From: a virus
Reading direction: 5' to 3' (one strand)
IMG/VR virus record: IMGVR_UViG_3300008448_000095
Span: 1-57,399 of that record
DNA: 57,399 bases
In this document: piece after piece, positions 34,516-41,507 of the stretch
How positions within the stretch are numbered: the first letter of the stretch is position 1
Layout: each line of letters starts with the position of its first letter
Program-made: the position numbers and the translations under genes
The notes under the pieces: model-generated
Told to the model about the DNA's origin: nothing
Database searches by the model: none
Seen by the model: only the letters and a program-made list of their open reading frames with translations

Positions 34516-34703
34516 CTTCGTTTTTTGGGGTCTTGTTTTACGAGGTTTACTACACCCTACCGGCCCCGCGCGCCGTCTGTCCATGTGGCCCCCCCCTGCC
34601 TACCCCCCTCTGTTGTCATACAAAACGGCCTTGGTTGACATTCATGTTGACATACTATGCCTACGGCCTAGTCTAAGGCATAAGCTATTGATATTGCAGC
34701 GAT
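34516..34703. other. Remaining non-coding part of the divergent control region
   Basis: No gene seen. The stretch holds a C-rich run near 34590-34610, two TTGACA hexamers at about 34635-34650 without a good -10 partner, and an inverted repeat TATGCCT / AGGCATA at 34656-34662 and 34676-34682. A promoter for the minus arm should lie in 34389-34700, but I cannot point to a convincing one. Confidence 0.5.
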
Positions 34704-34739
34704 TTGACAACGGCCCCGGCTTGTGCATAATGGACACAA
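34704..34739 (+). promoter_or_regulatory. Early promoter A with overlapping operator-like site
   Basis: Perfect -35 TTGACA at 34704-34709 and a -10 CATAAT at 34726-34731 (spacing 16; ATAATG at 17). The 19-base family site TTGTGCATAATGGACACAA (34721-34739) covers the -10, so a bound protein would block polymerase. It drives the 99-residue gene at 34785, leaving a leader of about 45 bases. Confidence 0.75.
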
Positions 34740-34784
34740 CCCGTCGGGCTGTCCGTCGGGTTTGGCAATGGAAAGGTTAAGACT

Positions 34785-35084
34785 ATGGCAATCGCTTCTA
34801 AGAAAACCGCCGCTACGGAATCCGTCTCCAATGAGCAACTTTTTGAGATGATAAAGCGCCTACAGGCTGAAAACGCTACGTTAAAGGCTGCTAAGGCTGC
34901 CCCTACTAATCGCTTTACTGTTAAACTCTCGCCCTCTGGTAAAGGTAATCTTTGCATATATGGCCTGTCACGCTATCCCTTTAGCTTCTATCGTAATCAG
35001 ATTGAGGCTATTCTGGAAAACGCTGAAATTATTAGGGCTTTTATAGCCCAGAACGAGCCTGCCCTGTCTAAAAAAGGCGAATAA
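34785..35084 (+). CDS. Early hypothetical protein, first gene of the plus arm
   Basis: 99 residues. The N-terminal half is a charged coiled coil (SNEQLFEMIKRLQAENATLK then AAKAAPTNR). The C-terminal half is compact and beta/alpha: RFTVKLSPSGKGNLCIYGLS, RYPFSFYRNQIEAILENAEI. The FTVKLSxKGxxxxYGLxRxPxxxYxxQxxxLL pattern occurs in small early phage proteins of unknown role. It has its own promoter (A) and terminator, so it is a one-gene transcription unit and a candidate for very early host takeover or regulation. Confidence 0.75.
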   Translation: MAIASKKTAATESVSNEQLFEMIKRLQAENATLKAAKAAPTNRFTVKLSPSGKGNLCIYGLSRYPFSFYRNQIEAILENAEIIRAFIAQNEPALSKKGE

Positions 35085-35095
35085 TCTCTATCACT

Positions 35096-35122
35096 GGCCG
35101 GGGCTAGTCCCCGGCCTTTTTT
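35096..35122 (+). terminator. Rho-independent terminator after first early gene
   Basis: Perfect 8-bp GC stem GGCCGGGG / CCCCGGCC with a 5-base loop, followed directly by six T. A strong terminator just 12 bases after the stop codon at 35084. Confidence 0.93.
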
Positions 35123-35146
35123 CGTTTCCTGCCAAGAGGTTATACC

Positions 35147-35308
35147 ATGCAAAAGATTAACGAAATCGCAATCGTTCGCCATTACAAGGGCAAGAGCCGC
35201 ACAATTCTAGTGGGCGTTTATGCCAAGCGGAAACGCGCTGTTTCCAAGGCGTTGGTGGAAAAATACGGGTTTAACCTGAAAGGGGCTGAAAATGCTACAC
35301 GAGCTTGA
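35147..35308 (+). CDS. Small basic early protein
   Basis: 53 residues from ATG 35147 with AGAGG nine bases upstream. MQKINEIAIVRHYKGKSRTI, LVGVYAKRKRAVSKALVEKY, GFNLKGAENATRA: basic, with an alternating beta/alpha pattern. It sits between two strong terminators, so it depends on read-through or an unseen promoter. Function unknown. Confidence 0.55.
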   Translation: MQKINEIAIVRHYKGKSRTILVGVYAKRKRAVSKALVEKYGFNLKGAENATRA

Positions 35309-35360
35309 ATTATTGGCTGTCGCGCTAGCAATGACAGTCGTTGCACAATATCTTTTCTAA
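35292..35360 (+). CDS. Possible 22-residue membrane peptide
   Basis: ATG 35292 lies inside the end of the preceding gene, 8 bases after AGGGG. The peptide MLHELELLAVALAMTVVAQY plus LF is a single hydrophobic helix, and its stop lies 4 bases before the next terminator. Such tiny membrane peptides are common in early phage regions, but the ORF is too short to be sure. Confidence 0.35.
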   Translation: MLHELELLAVALAMTVVAQYLF

Positions 35361-35364
35361 TCTT

Positions 35365-35389
35365 AGCCCCGGCAATGCCGGGGCTTTTT
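35365..35389 (+). terminator. Rho-independent terminator
   Basis: Perfect 9-bp stem AGCCCCGGC / GCCGGGGCT with a 3-base loop and a T run (TTTTTC). It closes the short transcription unit before the long gene-free region. Confidence 0.92.
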
Positions 35390-35683
35390 CTTTACCCGTT
35401 TGTTTACATTCATAGAATAGGCTAGGAAGGCTCCCCAATAGCCTGTTTATTTTCTGGTAGGGTAGTAGCGCCCCGGATTTTCATCGCATCCTACGGCCTT
35501 CCTTGTCGATCCTCTCGCCTATCCCATACCCGGCGTGACCCTGCCCCGGCGCAACGCGCTTTCCTGCCCCGAACGGTCAAGTCTAAGCCCATAGCAAAGC
35601 ACAAGCTAATGGCAAAGCTATAGACTAGGATTATTTTCTCTATATCCAATAGGTTTAGCCATGATTTTGTAGACATATATTTC

Positions 35684-35734
35684 ACTCAAGGGTTACCGGG
35701 CGCACCAAAAAATGCTACTCAAGGGTTACCGGGC
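35684..35734. repeat. 18-base direct repeat
   Basis: ACTCAAGGGTTACCGGGC occurs at 35684-35701 and 35717-35734, start to start 33 bases (about three helical turns). The intervening 15 bases differ. It may bind a protein dimer on one DNA face at the left edge of the origin-like region. Confidence 0.85.
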
Positions 35735-36158
35735 CAAGTATTTGATTTTATTGAGTTAATCTAACAATCTAAAATTTAGGGCAACAATCCAAAAGAAACT
35801 TACACTCGATTTTGCCCCGAAACTTTACATTTTAATACCATATGTGTTTGTTTTTCCTATATATATATATAGAGTTTAAGATAAATAATCTAATAATATA
35901 GAGAAATTTGTGTCTTCCTTTCCAAATTTCCAAATTTTTTGTCCCACACAAAAACGCGCGTCTCCACCCCATAGCTTTTTCACTTTTCCAAATTTTGGTG
36001 ACCCCTACGAAAAAATTTTAGATTATTTATATTATTGTTGTTTTCAAAGGAATTTCTCCGCTGCATTTTAGATTATTGCCATATTGTTGCCACAATTTTT
36101 AGATTATCGCATGTAAAGTTTCCCTCCCAAACTTTACATTTTGTGGCTCCCACTACCA

Positions 36159-36261
36159 AACTTTACATCCGTGTAAAGTTTCAGTCTACAAACAAACTTT
36201 ACATTTCCAGCTAACTTTACATCCGTGTAAAGTTTTAGTCTACAAACAAACTTTACATTTT
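36159..36261. repeat. Tandem 49-base repeat, period 54, built from iterons
   Basis: 36159-36207 and 36213-36261 are the same 49 bases except for one C/T change (36182 versus 36236). Each unit holds three iterons, one inverted, so each half forms ACTTTACATCC then GTGTAAAGTTT followed by AGTCTACAAAC. The near identity shows a recent duplication or selection for exact protein binding. Confidence 0.9.
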
Positions 36262-36282
36262 CACTCCGGCAACCCGTTGATC

Positions 36283-36345
36283 TTGTGCATATTTGACACA
36301 AGCGGCGATTCGTGCAATGCTCGAACTTGTGAACAAAACACACAA
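36283..36345 (+). promoter_or_regulatory. Promoter B with two operator-like sites
   Basis: -35 TTGACA at 36293-36298 and -10 AATGCT at 36316-36321 (spacing 17). One family site, TTGTGCATATTTGACACAA (36283-36301), covers the -35. A second, TTGTGAACAAAACACACAA (36327-36345), covers the start point. It drives the small-gene operon from 36361; AAAGGG precedes that ATG. Confidence 0.75.
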
Positions 36346-36360
36346 CGAAAGGGTTGGGTA

Positions 36361-36699
36361 ATGAAAAAGGGACTCACAAACTGGCAATGCCGCGACTATG
36401 TAACCAAGCTAAAGCCATTTCAGAATAAGAATAAAACCCTATACGGCGATTGGACTGACGCTAATACCTACGTGGTTTATAGCTATGGAAGCCACTTCCC
36501 TATCTACGCGTGGGTGCGCCAAACCAACCGTTGGTATGCCAATGAGGATAGATATAGCTGCACAACTAGTAAGCATATGTCGCAGGTGCGTCCGCCGTTC
36601 GAATTTTCTTTAGTCTCTACCAGCTTTCTCAAATCACTGGCTATTCAAGGCTTCACTGCCATCGCCGCTGCGCGCGTCATTCATGGGGAGATTTTCTAA
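36361..36699 (+). CDS. Hypothetical early protein
   Basis: 112 residues from ATG 36361, the first after promoter B; the open frame upstream runs back through the promoter and is not used. Residues 13-60 hold a small beta domain (YVVYSYGSHFPIYAWVRQTN, RWYANEDRYSCTTSKHMSQV) like the short phage proteins that read YGxHFPI(Y/A)xW and then end with a WYxNxDxYSxTTSRH segment. Such proteins are widespread in phages and uncharacterised. Its stop overlaps the next start (TAATG). Confidence 0.7.
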   Translation: MKKGLTNWQCRDYVTKLKPFQNKNKTLYGDWTDANTYVVYSYGSHFPIYAWVRQTNRWYANEDRYSCTTSKHMSQVRPPFEFSLVSTSFLKSLAIQGFTAIAAARVIHGEIF

Positions 36700-36878
36700 T
36701 GGCTATCGTTCTCACAAAAGCGCAGCGCCAGTCTGTCTATCGCCTATGGCTTAGGGATGAAAAGAAACAGTCTTATCGCCAGTTTCGACGCCGCGTTCAG
36801 CCAGCCTATGGCTGCGTAATGATTAACCTATGGGGAATGTGGCTTGGAATTGAGCCTGATGGATACACGCACAGCTAA
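36699..36878 (+). CDS. Small basic early protein
   Basis: 59 residues, coupled by TAATG to the previous gene. MAIVLTKAQRQSVYRLWLRD, EKKQSYRQFRRRVQPAYGCV, MINLWGMWLGIEPDGYTHS. Basic first half that could form a DNA-binding helix pair, and a C-terminal aromatic segment. Similar short proteins reading RRx..P..gC.M..W.GMWLGIE..GYTHS are common in phages; function unknown. Confidence 0.65.
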   Translation: MAIVLTKAQRQSVYRLWLRDEKKQSYRQFRRRVQPAYGCVMINLWGMWLGIEPDGYTHS

Positions 36879-36896
36879 GAAACAGGAGTAGAATCA

Positions 36897-37100
36897 ATGG
36901 CTAATTGTCTTTGCTCTCGCTGCACTAACCCCATCCCAAAGCGTCGTTACGACCTTGGCTACAGGCTTTGCCTGTCCTGCGGCGATGCCCAAGCGCGCAA
37001 GATTGTTCGCACAGTCGTCCCTCTCCACAAGAGTAATTACGTGCTGGTTACAAGGCGAGAGGACTTAAAAGGGATAAATTCAAAATACGTGCCGGTCTGA
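36897..37100 (+). CDS. Small zinc-ribbon-like protein
   Basis: 67 residues. Cys pairs C4-x-C6-x-x-C9 and C25-x-x-C28 (NCLCSRCTNPIP, YRLCLSCGDAQA) form a treble-clef or zinc-ribbon pattern. The rest, RKIVRTVVPLHKSNYVLVTR, is basic. It resembles phage zinc-finger proteins with the segment VxxxHKSNYxLxT. It may bind nucleic acid or protein. Preceded by AGGAG. Confidence 0.7.
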   Translation: MANCLCSRCTNPIPKRRYDLGYRLCLSCGDAQARKIVRTVVPLHKSNYVLVTRREDLKGINSKYVPV

Positions 37101-37120
37101 AAACTAAAAGGAGAAAACCA

Positions 37121-37360
37121 ATGGAAACAACATTCAAAGAAGCAACGCTGGACGGCAAGCGCATTGCCTATTCATCCACAACCACCTTCTTGGTGCAGGT
37201 GGGCAAAGCCAAGAGCGGATACAAAACGCGGTATTCGTTCACTGGTGATTTACACAAGGCTGTGGCTTACTACTGCGCCATTAACATTGGCAATGGGTAT
37301 AAGAAGCGGCTGTTTTCGCCCGACATGAACAAACCCGTGCTGGCTAAAGCCTATAGCTGA
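37121..37360 (+). CDS. Hypothetical early protein
   Basis: 79 residues with AAGGAG upstream. METTFKEATLDGKRIAYSST, TTFLVQVGKAKSGYKTRYSF, then LHKAVAYYCAINIGNGYKKR. A small beta-beta-alpha arrangement with basic surface, ending MNKPVLAKAYS. The second strand-helix pattern is common to several small phage proteins. Not recognised further. Confidence 0.65.
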   Translation: METTFKEATLDGKRIAYSSTTTFLVQVGKAKSGYKTRYSFTGDLHKAVAYYCAINIGNGYKKRLFSPDMNKPVLAKAYS

Positions 37361-37378
37361 CAACCAAAGGAGAGGAAA

Positions 37379-37585
37379 ATGACAACCATCAGGCCATTCT
37401 TTGAGGACAAGATTGTATTTGTCATATGGAACGATGACAGGCGCGCATGGGTCGCGGCTGAGGGAACGGGACTGTTTTACACCTCTGACCCTGACAAAAC
37501 GCGGCAATTTCCAAGCCAAGCGGAAGCTGAGAAGTGGGCCAAGATCGACGGCAAAGAGACGATCCAGCGCTGGATAGGAGGCTGA
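37379..37585 (+). CDS. Hypothetical early protein
   Basis: 68 residues preceded by AAAGGAGAGG. MTTIRPFFEDKIVFVIWNDD, RRAWVAAEGTGLFYTSDPDK, PSQAEAEKWAKIDGKETIQR. Two strands with aromatic residues, then a helix. Not recognised. It belongs to the promoter B operon. Confidence 0.6.
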   Translation: MTTIRPFFEDKIVFVIWNDDRRAWVAAEGTGLFYTSDPDKTRQFPSQAEAEKWAKIDGKETIQRWIGG

Positions 37586-37586
37586 T

Positions 37587-38039
37587 ATGGGTAGTTTCGC
37601 AAATCCTTTGCTCATACCCTCATCCTTCGCTCAATGCGTTGGTGTTTGTCTAATAGCCTTCAAAACCATATTCGGCGTCCCAGAACACAACCACGACGGC
37701 GATACACTTACACTAAGAACCCCCAACGGGGTCACAAATATTCGTCTGCATGGCATAGACGCGCCTGAATTATCAGAGGCTTACGGAGTGCAGAGCCAAG
37801 AGTATCTGAGAACAATCACAGCGGGCCAAAAGCTGCGTTGTGAACCCGTTGGCGCACACACAAGCTATACGCGCATCGTCGCGCGATGCTTCCTCGAAGA
37901 TGGCAGGGAGATCAACCAGCTAATGGTCGAAGGTGGTCTAGCGCTGGATTGCAAGCGCTATAGCCACGGCTACTACGCCAAGTTTGAACAGTCATGGGCG
38001 CGCAAGCGGCTGATACAGAAGGGATACTGCCATGAGTGA
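37587..38039 (+). CDS. Staphylococcal nuclease-like (SNase/thermonuclease) protein
   Basis: 150 residues. The SNase core is clear: HNHDGDTLTLRT supplies D39 and T40, NIRLHGIDAPEL supplies R53, D58 and E61, and YTRIVARCF supplies R96, the counterparts of the catalytic Arg/Asp/Glu/Arg set. A hydrophobic N-terminus (about 8-30, LLIPSSFAQCVGVCLIAF) could be a signal peptide or anchor. SNases cut DNA and RNA with Ca2+. In a phage it could degrade host nucleic acid. If exported it would act in the periplasm, which would be unusual. Overlaps the next gene by 8 bases. Confidence 0.85.
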   Translation: MGSFANPLLIPSSFAQCVGVCLIAFKTIFGVPEHNHDGDTLTLRTPNGVTNIRLHGIDAPELSEAYGVQSQEYLRTITAGQKLRCEPVGAHTSYTRIVARCFLEDGREINQLMVEGGLALDCKRYSHGYYAKFEQSWARKRLIQKGYCHE

Positions 38040-38349
38040 TTTGATTGCGCGTCTGCGCCATGAAGCAATCGCACGAAGCGGCTACGCGCATGAATACGCC
38101 GATGGACGCACAGTTTGGCATCCAGTCTGCAATGAAGCCGCCGACGCATTAGAGGCGCAGGCGAAGCGGATTGCGGAGTTGGAAGAAGATATAGACCGCA
38201 ATGACGAATGGGCGAAGGGTTTTATTGAAAAGACTGACGCCCGCATCGCGGAACTTGAAGAGGAGAACGCCAAGTTTCGCGCCATGTATGACGAACAGCT
38301 TTTGATGGCTGTGAAAGTCAGCGCCGCTTATCTGGGAGAGAAGGGATGA
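38032..38349 (+). CDS. Coiled-coil early protein, family copy 1
   Basis: 105 residues: MSDLIARLRHEAIARSGYAH, WHPVCNEAADALEAQAKRIA, ELEEDIDRNDEWAKGF then a second helix with RIAELEEENAKF, ending AAYLGEKG. The start ATG lies within the SNase end. Shares its MSD start, helical heptads and LGEK end with the two following genes, and is like the Ea22/ead family of phage early proteins in layout. Function unknown. Confidence 0.7.
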   Translation: MSDLIARLRHEAIARSGYAHEYADGRTVWHPVCNEAADALEAQAKRIAELEEDIDRNDEWAKGFIEKTDARIAELEEENAKFRAMYDEQLLMAVKVSAAYLGEKG

Positions 38350-38633
38350 GTGATAGTAACCGACTTACCGACTTGGCAGAGCGTTTGCGGGACAAGGCGT
38401 TCAAGCGGTGCGGCCCGACGATGGAAGCGGTGCATACCAAGACGGACGAATGGAAAGCCGCCGACGCGATTGATGCGCTTATGGCTGCGCTGAAACCGTT
38501 TGACGAAATGCTACAGCGTGACTTTTCCATCATGTCGGATGACGGGCGTTATAATGATGACTTTACCGCAAAAGTGTTAATGCGTCTTGGCGACCTCCGC
38601 GCCGCCCGCGCCGCTTTGGGAGAGAAGAAATGA
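38346..38633 (+). CDS. Coiled-coil early protein, family copy 2
   Basis: 95 residues, starting MSDSNRLTDLAERLRDKAFK, with DEWKAADAIDALMAALKPFD in the middle and RLGDLRAARAALGEKK at the end. The ATG overlaps the previous stop (ATGA); the ribosome-binding site GGAGAGAAGG is formed by the conserved end of the upstream gene. Function unknown. Confidence 0.7.
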   Translation: MSDSNRLTDLAERLRDKAFKRCGPTMEAVHTKTDEWKAADAIDALMAALKPFDEMLQRDFSIMSDDGRYNDDFTAKVLMRLGDLRAARAALGEKK

Positions 38634-38944
38634 GTGACTTAATGCTGCTTGGCATATTGCGTATGCCATTGGACGACACGCCGGAAGGCTTGGGCGTAAT
38701 TGCATGGACGCAGATTAAGAGCGTTATGCGAGAAGCCGCAAACAGAATAGAAGCTGACGCCGCCCGCATCGCGGAACTTGAAGCTGTGTTTGAAACTAAA
38801 TGGGACGCAGAACAACGGGCGATAAAGGCTTGGCAGGAAAAGACCGGCAAGAACATGACATGGCCTGACCACGCTAAAATGGTCGAATGGTTGCTGGATG
38901 AATTAGACGCCGCCCGCGCCGCTTATCTGGGAGAGAAGGAATGA
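38630..38944 (+). CDS. Coiled-coil early protein, family copy 3
   Basis: 104 residues: MSDLMLLGILRMPLDDTPEG, IKSVMREAANRIEADAARIA, ELEAVFETKWDAEQRAIKAW and ELDAARAAYLGEKE at the end. Shares the RIAELE block and C-terminus with copy 1. ATGA overlaps at both ends. Function unknown. Confidence 0.7.
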   Translation: MSDLMLLGILRMPLDDTPEGLGVIAWTQIKSVMREAANRIEADAARIAELEAVFETKWDAEQRAIKAWQEKTGKNMTWPDHAKMVEWLLDELDAARAAYLGEKE

Positions 38945-39105
38945 GTGAACCCAGATCAATCGAATTGGAACTGCGTTGGCTGCGCGCACGTTTTAACGAC
39001 GCAGAGTGGGAGCAAGATGAAGGGATGATGGCTTCGCTCTCTTATCAAATCAATCGGTTGGAAATGCTACAATCCTTGGGCGAGAGGTTCGACATTCCAT
39101 TCTAA
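38941..39105 (+). CDS. Small hypothetical protein closing the promoter B operon
   Basis: 54 residues, ATGA overlap with the previous gene. MSEPRSIELELRWLRARFND, AEWEQDEGMMASLSYQINRL, EMLQSLGERFDIPF: one helix pair with acidic centre. Not recognised. It is translated from the same repeated GGAGAGAAGG leader as its neighbours. Confidence 0.6.
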   Translation: MSEPRSIELELRWLRARFNDAEWEQDEGMMASLSYQINRLEMLQSLGERFDIPF

Positions 39106-39162
39106 TGGAATGTCCGGTGACTGAAAGGAGCCGAGACGCTAAATCACTGATTTTGTTCGAAC

Positions 39163-39214
39163 TTGACACGCTCAACGTGTTGTGCAATGATCGGACTGTG
39201 AACAAATCACACAA
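39163..39214 (+). promoter_or_regulatory. Promoter C with operator-like site
   Basis: -35 TTGACA at 39163-39168 and -10 AATGAT at 39186-39191 (spacing 17). The family site CTGTGAACAAATCACACAA (39196-39214) covers the start point; within it TGTGA-ACAAA-TCACA is a perfect palindrome. A degenerate copy (TTGTTCGAACTTGACACGC, 39153-39171) overlaps the -35 as in promoter B. It drives the AAA+ ATPase operon; GAGG precedes ATG 39233. Confidence 0.75.
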
Positions 39215-39232
39215 TAACTAAGAGGCAATACC

Positions 39233-40225
39233 ATGCGACCGACTCAGTTAGAAGCTACTCTTACGGCTCTTATCTCTATCAATCGCACGACTACTATCGA
39301 AGGCGCACCCGGTGGTGGTAAGACTACCATTGTTCATGCCGTCGCCAATAAGATGGGTAAACACTATATCGAACGGCATCTTCCTACGATGCTTGTCGAG
39401 GACTTTGGCATACCCGTTATCGGTGGCGATACGCTCACCTATAAAATCCCTGACTGGTTTCCTTCCAAGGGTTCTTCGTGGGATGATGGTAAGGGCGGTG
39501 TGCTATGCTTCGACGATAGGAATCAAGCTAATGCAGATATTCAGAAGGTGCTGGCAAACATTTGTCAGGCTCGTAATCTGCATGGTGTTCCCCTTGCTGA
39601 TGGCTGGACTGTCGTTTCTACTGGCAATCGGCAGTCTGATCGTGCTGGCGCAAACCGCGTTCTTAGCCATCTGCGTAACCGTGAAACGGTTATTGAGTTG
39701 GATACTCACTTGGATGACTCGACGCAGTGGATGATCGACAACGCCGTTAAGCCAGAGGTTATCTCATTCCTTCGCTTTCGTCCCAACCTGTTGCATGACT
39801 TCGATCCGCAGCGTGATAGCAACCCCACGCCTCGCTCTTGGGTCGAAGGTGTTAGCGCAGTGCTTGGCGTTGTGCCTTCCGAGTCTGAGTATGAGTGCTT
39901 CAAGGGCGCAGTAGGTGAAGGCGCTGCGGCTGAGTTTGTTGGCTTCATGCGTATCTTCCGCAAGCTGCCCAACCCCGACGCCATCTTGCTTAACCCTGAT
40001 AAATCCGATGTGCCTTCCGATCCGGCGACACTCTATGCCTTATCGGGCGCTCTGGCTGAACGTGCATCCGACGCTAACTTTGCCCGTGTCTGCACATATG
40101 CCGAGCGTATGCCGCCGGAGTTTTCTGTGCTGACCATTAGCTATGCCGCCCGCAAGAACCCATCACTGGCTTCAACCCAAGCGTTTACGACATGGGCTGT
40201 GAAGCATCAGGATGTGTTGTTCTAA
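39233..40225 (+). CDS. MoxR-type AAA+ ATPase
   Basis: 330 residues. Walker A GAPGGGKTT (24-32), Walker B GGVLCFDDRNQAN (89-100, D94/D95), sensor 1 VVSTGNRQSDRAG and the arginine-rich stretch SHLRNRETVIEL. The FDDRNQA segment corresponds to FDEINRA of MoxR proteins. This group works as chaperone-like ATPases paired with von Willebrand A proteins, and a VWA protein is encoded two genes on. It starts the promoter C operon and its stop overlaps the next ATG. Likely remodels a complex containing the VWA partner; the target is unknown. Confidence 0.85.
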   Translation: MRPTQLEATLTALISINRTTTIEGAPGGGKTTIVHAVANKMGKHYIERHLPTMLVEDFGIPVIGGDTLTYKIPDWFPSKGSSWDDGKGGVLCFDDRNQANADIQKVLANICQARNLHGVPLADGWTVVSTGNRQSDRAGANRVLSHLRNRETVIELDTHLDDSTQWMIDNAVKPEVISFLRFRPNLLHDFDPQRDSNPTPRSWVEGVSAVLGVVPSESEYECFKGAVGEGAAAEFVGFMRIFRKLPNPDAILLNPDKSDVPSDPATLYALSGALAERASDANFARVCTYAERMPPEFSVLTISYAARKNPSLASTQAFTTWAVKHQDVLF

Positions 40226-40653
40226 TGGGTTACCGTTCGGATGTGGTGTTGGGGATTGCGTTCCCCAACAACGCCGCGCTGGTGTCGTTCCTAACAGCGC
40301 AGAAGCTAACAGGCACGAGGGAGATGCAAACAGTTATGGAAGGCTTTGGTGTTACGCATATGTCCGCAGCCTACAAGGAACACGTTGTGCTGTGGGTGTA
40401 TGAGGAACAGGTGAAGTGGTATCCAGACTACCCAGAGGTGATGGCATACAACCAGATCATCCAGAACGCCAAAGGCTTAGACTATTCAACGATTGAAATA
40501 GAGATAGGAGAGGAAACGAATGACATAAAGTTTGAGGTTCACGACGGGACAAAATCAGACTCAGCATGTCTGTATGATGTGTTTGGTTTCCGCCGTGAAA
40601 TAATACGACCTGAAAGCTGGCAAGATATATCCTCGTTTGTCAAGGAGAACTAA
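40225..40653 (+). CDS. Hypothetical protein, MGYRSDV family
   Basis: 142 residues from ATG 40225 (TAATG coupling to the ATPase gene). It opens MGYRSDVVLGIAFPNNAALV, then VVLWVYEEQVKWYPDYPEVM, ETNDIKFEVHDGTKSDSACL and YDVFGFRREIIRP. The MGYRSDVxxxIxF start is widespread in short phage and plasmid proteins of unknown function. Here it is placed inside the ATPase/DUF3150/VWA operon and may be a partner of that complex or just a passenger. Confidence 0.65.
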   Translation: MGYRSDVVLGIAFPNNAALVSFLTAQKLTGTREMQTVMEGFGVTHMSAAYKEHVVLWVYEEQVKWYPDYPEVMAYNQIIQNAKGLDYSTIEIEIGEETNDIKFEVHDGTKSDSACLYDVFGFRREIIRPESWQDISSFVKEN

Positions 40654-40655
40654 CC

Positions 40656-41507
40656 ATGAACCTTAACGACCGTGCGCTGCTGGTGCAGCTTAACATTTCA
40701 CAGTGGACGGCGCGCAAGCATGACAAGCGCGCTACGGAGGACGTTGCTGCGATGCACAACGCTGGCAAATCTGCTGGCCGGTATCACAAAGCGTTGCTTC
40801 CCATGAATGATTATCTGGATAACGTGCAGAAGAAAGCCACGTTGATCCGCACACGCTACTACCAGAACACGTTGCCGTGGGCGATGGATGGCACTCAGAT
40901 GCTTCCATCTGCTAACTACCTGTCGTTTATGACTGACTTTCGCAAGCAGAAAGCGGAGTGGGAGTATGCCGTTGCGTTGTTCATCGACCACTACGATGAC
41001 ATGAAAACCATAGCCAAGCGTGTGCTTGGTTCGCTCTACTCTGAGGCTGACTATCCGTCGGAGCAAGAGATCATCCACAGATTCAAGATGGATATGGCTG
41101 TGTTTCCTGTGCCTTCCACTGACTTTCGTGTGCAGTTATCGAACGATGAACTAAACCATATTCGTGGTGACTTAGAAGCTAGGCTTGCTACTGCACAGCA
41201 AGCGGCTGTGCGTGATGTATGGGATCGACTGTTCGACAAGGTAAAACATATTGCTGACAAGCTGGCCGACCCCAAAGCTATCTTCCGTGACAGCATGGTG
41301 GAGAACGCCAAAGAATTGTGTGAACTACTGCCAAGGTTAAACTTTACTGATGATCCGAACCTTGAGATGATGCGCGCAGAAGTGGAAGCCAAACTAATCG
41401 GCCATCATCCAGAGGCGTTGCGTAACAACCTTGACTTGCGACACGACACTGCGTCCGAAGCGAAAGCTATCATGGATAAGATGTCTGTGTTTATGAATGG
41501 CTTATGA
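40656..41507 (+). CDS. DUF3150-like helical protein
   Basis: 283 residues, helical: MNLNDRALLVQLNISQWTAR, AGKSAGRYHKALLPMNDYLD, YYQNTLPWAMDGTQMLPSAN, YLSFMTDFRKQKAEWEYAVA, then RVLGSLYSEADYPSEQEIIH and a C-terminal domain. Phage proteins with this architecture (helical, with a TLPW..dG.rlLP...Y..F block and an acidic centre) are commonly next to a MoxR ATPase and a VWA protein. I place it in the DUF3150-like group from memory. It could be the bridging subunit. No catalytic residues seen. Confidence 0.7.
   Translation: MNLNDRALLVQLNISQWTARKHDKRATEDVAAMHNAGKSAGRYHKALLPMNDYLDNVQKKATLIRTRYYQNTLPWAMDGTQMLPSANYLSFMTDFRKQKAEWEYAVALFIDHYDDMKTIAKRVLGSLYSEADYPSEQEIIHRFKMDMAVFPVPSTDFRVQLSNDELNHIRGDLEARLATAQQAAVRDVWDRLFDKVKHIADKLADPKAIFRDSMVENAKELCELLPRLNFTDDPNLEMMRAEVEAKLIGHHPEALRNNLDLRHDTASEAKAIMDKMSVFMNGL

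Larger units (their letters stand above)
35390..36282. other. Gene-free AT-rich region with iterons: candidate replication origin
   Basis: About 890 bases without a convincing gene. It contains an 18-base direct repeat (35684 and 35717), an alternating AT run near 35861-35871, and the 12-mer TTTTAGATTATT or close variants near 36017, 36067 and 36098. Nine copies of an ACTTTACAY-type iteron occur in both orientations: 35820, 36111, 36129, 36158, 36171, 36194, 36212, 36225 and 36248. An inverted pair ATGTAAAGTTT / AAACTTTACAT (36111-36139) has 11-bp perfect arms. Iterons beside an AT-rich tract are the usual form of a theta origin. It is followed at once by promoter B. Confidence 0.6.

Noticed and set aside
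35491-35685. Minus-strand frame of 64 codons with one hydrophobic segment
   Set aside because: No Shine-Dalgarno before its GTG/ATG, isolated on the wrong strand between the divergent region and the iterons, and the second half is Arg/Gly-rich noise.
36111-36261. Repeat array resembling a CRISPR
   Set aside because: Repeats are 9-11 bases, in both orientations, unevenly spaced, with no cas genes; they are iterons.
36134-36343. Minus-strand frame of 69 codons in the origin-like region
   Set aside because: Its protein contains the same 14-residue segment twice because it reads through the tandem iteron repeats; it is an artefact of the repeats.
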